64,000 bases of DNA from Dasypus novemcinctus (taxonomy: Eukaryota > Chordata > Mammalia > Cingulata > Dasypodidae). A program made the position numbers and the translations under genes. The stretch is taken from contig NC_080688.1 of the NCBI RefSeq assembly GCF_030445035.2, positions 61,889,949-61,953,948 of the forward strand, in the 5' to 3' direction. This document shows, piece after piece, positions 60,838 through 64,000 of this stretch. Below the pieces are notes generated by a model. That model was not told where the DNA came from. It searched no databases and was given only the letters and a program-made list of their open reading frames with translations. Numbering within the stretch: the stretch's first letter is position 1; every line of letters starts with the position of its first letter.

Positions 60838-61235
60838 TGTCTTGTTATGAGAGTTCCAATGCAGTGTCTGCAGCAGTGAAAGCATACCTCATCCCTCCCA
60901 AGAGCAGGAGGGGACCAATGTCACAGTCATTGAAGTGGGCATGATGGACACTCATGGGTGAAGTCCATGAGCTGTTGGCAAGTAACAGGCAGCTGGAACT
61001 GCTGGGCTAGGCACCGCAGGGTCTGGTACTCAGGATGTTCACCTTTCCGGTGGAGCCACTCTGCTTCTTCTCAGATCTCAATGGTATGGCTCTGGATCTT
61101 CATGAAGGCATCTGCCTCAATAGTCCTGAAAGGAGTGTTAGAGGAGCAGGCAGGGACATGACAGTTACCTGTCACTGCTGGCAGGCGTCCCAGATGTTCT
61201 TCCACAGATCTCTCCCCCAGAGAGTGAGTCACAAC
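60838..61235 (-). pseudogene. Decayed ERV pol: RNase H end and integrase start
   Basis: On the minus strand a piece resembling the RNase H end (LWxxxW, then CHVPA and EADA) leads to an integrase zinc-binding pattern H-x4-H-x28-C-x2-C (about 61065-60950) and the start of the core domain with a RYAFTAADTA-like segment (about 60890-60860). Stops and frameshifts interrupt it, so no protein can be made. Its order and orientation fit the LTR and purine tract at 59536-60026. Little sequence between the integrase start and the purine tract can be recognised. Confidence 0.6.
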
Positions 61236-61539
61236 AGTCTATTGTTTCTGTCTTGTTTTTAGTATTTGCAATCCACCCCTAGATAGGGATGGCACTCGTC
61301 AGAGTGACCAGACACTATTGGGTTAAGCCTTTCACTTTCAGCAGGGCTTCCTATGCTGCACACAACTGCTTTTTTATATTGTACTTCTGGCTCCTTCCCA
61401 GAATTGTGACTAAAGCCCAAGGGGTACTTGTTTAGAATGCTGCCTTTGCCACAAACCCCACCCAAAGCCAAGATTGGGGCTGGCCACATCCAATTCACAG
61501 GCTAAGTCATTGTCCACCTTCTCCCTCTTTTTTTATTTT

Positions 61540-63939
61540 TTAAAGCCGCCTGCTGGAGGTCCTCCTACTCCCATGAAGGACCTATCCTAATTAACACATA
61601 CAATGGTTTTAATATTTGAGCTAAGTGAGGGGTGAAAAATTTTTAGTATTCCAACAATATTACAAACTACTTTAACATGAGAAAACATTGTACTTTATCA
61701 ATTACAATAGAGGGCATAGTTTTGTCTTACCCAACCAAACAACATTTAAGAATTTCATAGTCAGCAGGGACCTTGCAGCCTGTCCCATTTGTTTGCCTAT
61801 TTTAGGCTCTTAAGATAAGATACTATTGTCTCTGGTGTTTCTTTTAATTCTGAAAAAAGGATTACTGGATAACGTAATGTCATCAGTAGGGTTTCAGTCC
61901 CAGACGTCTTCTATGCAGCCAGATTCTTTGCCATCAGGCCAGGGAAGATGGTTGGCTTATGCACACAGCCTTGGGGAAGCACTGCAAAAGTACATTGTTG
62001 GGTTTTCTACAGGTAGGGGAATGCAGGCTGGCTTGACTTGCCTGAGGAAATACTAAATAAAGTCTTATCAAGTTTTAAAACAAAGTGATAGTAACACAGT
62101 TGGATATTAATTTTTTGCAACAAACTAGCAATATTTGGGACTGCTACATACTACAGTGCTGTTACTTTAATTTACAGTAAGAGGTTGTTTCTGTGACACA
62201 TACTATTAAATAATTGCAACCATGATTAACAACATTGTACTTTTGTCTAATGTTATGCTGAAACATTGGTAAATTTCCAGGAATTTTATACACTCTTTAA
62301 GTATTCATATGAACTTTTCATTCATACAACTTTAACTAACAAAGGGTTAAAGAATCCTTTTAATTTTATAACACTTTTAAACACTTTCCAATCGTATTAA
62401 AGGAATGTAACTATTTTATTTAATTTTTTCAAGGTAAAAAAAATTTTTGTGCAATAGTTTGAAATAAAAAGATACTTTTCAGAATCAGACTTTGAGAAAG
62501 CAGTTTTGAACATTATGTTCCTTTAAAAGTGATGAGACTTACTTCTTAAAAAACCAAGGAAAGGATAAGGTTGAAGTATAAGAAGCTATTTTGATAAAAA
62601 CAGACTTTCTTTGTATACTGATTATTCAGGAGAAAAACTCTTCATAAACTTTTACTAAAACAGACCAAAGACATTTTATCACACTAAGAGAGAAAAGAAC
62701 AAAATTTTAACTTTGCATCAGTATACTATTTGATACTAAAGCTTTCAAAACTTAATAGATAGGCCCATCAAATCTTACTCAACTTTAACCATAAAAATTC
62801 CTTTTCCACAAACCTTCTGTACTTTCAGTATTCATTGAGGTTCCGTCCCACATTTTACTCTTTTTTAATAATCAATCATTTTATCTTAGGACAAAATTAT
62901 TTTGTTTCTTTAATAATAAAAACACATTCTATACATCCTATATACATAAGTTACCAAAATTATTTTGGAAACTGTTTCTAATCAAACTCTTTACAATATA
63001 CAATTACCATCAACACTAAACAAATTTGTCAAAATAATTATTCCATTTGGTTATATGCAAATATAACTTTTATTTCAAATACCTAGTAGCATGCAATACT
63101 AGAAACAATCTTTTAGAAACAAGTTGGCAGGGAAGGCTGGCTGCCAACAAGTTTTCCTGTTATACAATTACTTTTTGTTATTATTATCAATTTGGTTTTT
63201 GTTTAATAATGACTTCTTGGAATTAGTCATTCAAACACTTTAATTCAAACAATGCTTCCACAAACTTCTTATAATTATTTATAACCATAAAGACTTTAAT
63301 TGTATTATTTTAAGACAAATTTCACCTTCACAGAACACATTCCCTTACTTAAAGTTACCATAATACCTTCTATAATTTGCCACATGCATTCAAGTCCCGT
63401 CCTGCATATTTCTATTTTGATTTTATGAAAACTAGCGATCAAAAAACACTTTTTTGAAAAAACTTATTAAATTTCAGTCAGCACTCCCACAAACTTTTTA
63501 CCTTGTTTAATATTTGTTTAAGTTTTACATGCTTCATTTTATCCTGTGAAGAAAAATTAACTATTCACTTCAATTTAGGCAAGAACTATTTTTTATGAAG
63601 AGACTTATAGTAATTTCATTAATCAAGACTTACAATTTTTATCATTGTAGAGATCTTATTAACATTTAAACTTATGTATTAATATAAGCGCTTATTTAAT
63701 TTTTGGCCATTTGAATACAACTCTTTTAGAAATTTTTATTTATTAATTTATATTACCATCTGGAGGTATCAAAATATACACTGACATTGAACAAATAGAC
63801 AAACACAAAACAATTACAACACACCAACAGAAACATTAAATTTACAATTTGACTCATAATTCTTACTTTTCTGGTATAGCTGTTTTTTAAGCTCCCATCA
63901 TTTCACATCTTAGATTTTACTGCTTTTACGATTTCTTTT
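61540..63939. other. A/T-rich stretch upstream (in provirus sense) of the ERV pol remnant
   Basis: Very A/T-rich. It could hold further decayed internal sequence of the minus-strand ERV, but I cannot recognise gag, protease or reverse transcriptase in it. Confidence 0.4.
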
Positions 63940-64000
63940 GGAAACGGACTTTGGCCCAGTGGTTAGGGCGTCCGTCTACCACATGGGAGGTCCGCGGTTC
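63940..64000 (+). mobile_element. DAS SINE, cut by the window end
   Basis: The sequence ggaaacggactttggcccagtggttagg followed by ggaggtccgcggttc is a SINE head running off the end of the window. Confidence 0.85.

Noticed and set aside
30860..64000. Exons of SIGLEC15 or EPG5, expected downstream of SLC14A1 in mammals
   Set aside because: I looked for immunoglobulin-domain and other exons but recognised none; in human the next gene is about 70 kb away, so it is probably beyond the window.

Overview
This is a vertebrate nuclear window from a placental mammal, almost certainly an armadillo (Dasypus, Xenarthra). Two observations support this. Coding exons with standard GT-AG introns spell a mammalian urea transporter. 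The window is also full of tRNA-derived, DAS-type SINEs (head resembling 'gtggctcaactgatagag', long tail ending in A/T-rich repeats), which are typical of armadillo genomes. There are no operons, ribosome binding sites or prokaryotic features. The species call is inference from the repeats.

Layout. 1-11.0 kb is the 5' part of SLC14A1 (urea transporter B, the Kidd blood-group protein). It holds an alternative first coding exon (4041-4187) matching the N-terminus of the long UT-B isoform, a processed HAUS3 pseudogene on the minus strand (about 9443-7624), and an unusual retroviral-transcript-like insertion (about 6559-7035). 11.0-27.8 kb carries eight plus-strand coding exons of SLC14A1. The splice phases agree throughout and give an intact 384-residue protein, or 440 residues when the 4041-4187 exon is joined in frame. 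27.8-30.8 kb is the 3' UTR with several possible polyadenylation signals. 30.8-64 kb is intergenic. I recognise no host gene there, only layered transposons: L1 and HAL1-like LINEs, L2, MIR, MER5-type hAT elements, MaLR and ERVL LTRs, many DAS SINEs, and the 3' end of a minus-strand endogenous retrovirus (LTR, polypurine tract, decayed RNase H/integrase) at 59.5-61.2 kb. In human the next gene downstream is SIGLEC15, and it does not appear to be reached here.

How it works together. One functional gene is present. Its product is a membrane channel that lets urea equilibrate across red cell and kidney vasa recta endothelial membranes. Two N-termini are possible from two start regions. The rest is the record of successive retrotransposition. 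The most useful observations are a lysine at the residue that defines the human Jka/Jkb polymorphism, conservation of the long-isoform exon, the near full-length HAUS3 retrocopy, the nested insertions in the 44.7 kb L1, and the R-to-R ERV-derived insert. I saw nothing I would call a new biological system.
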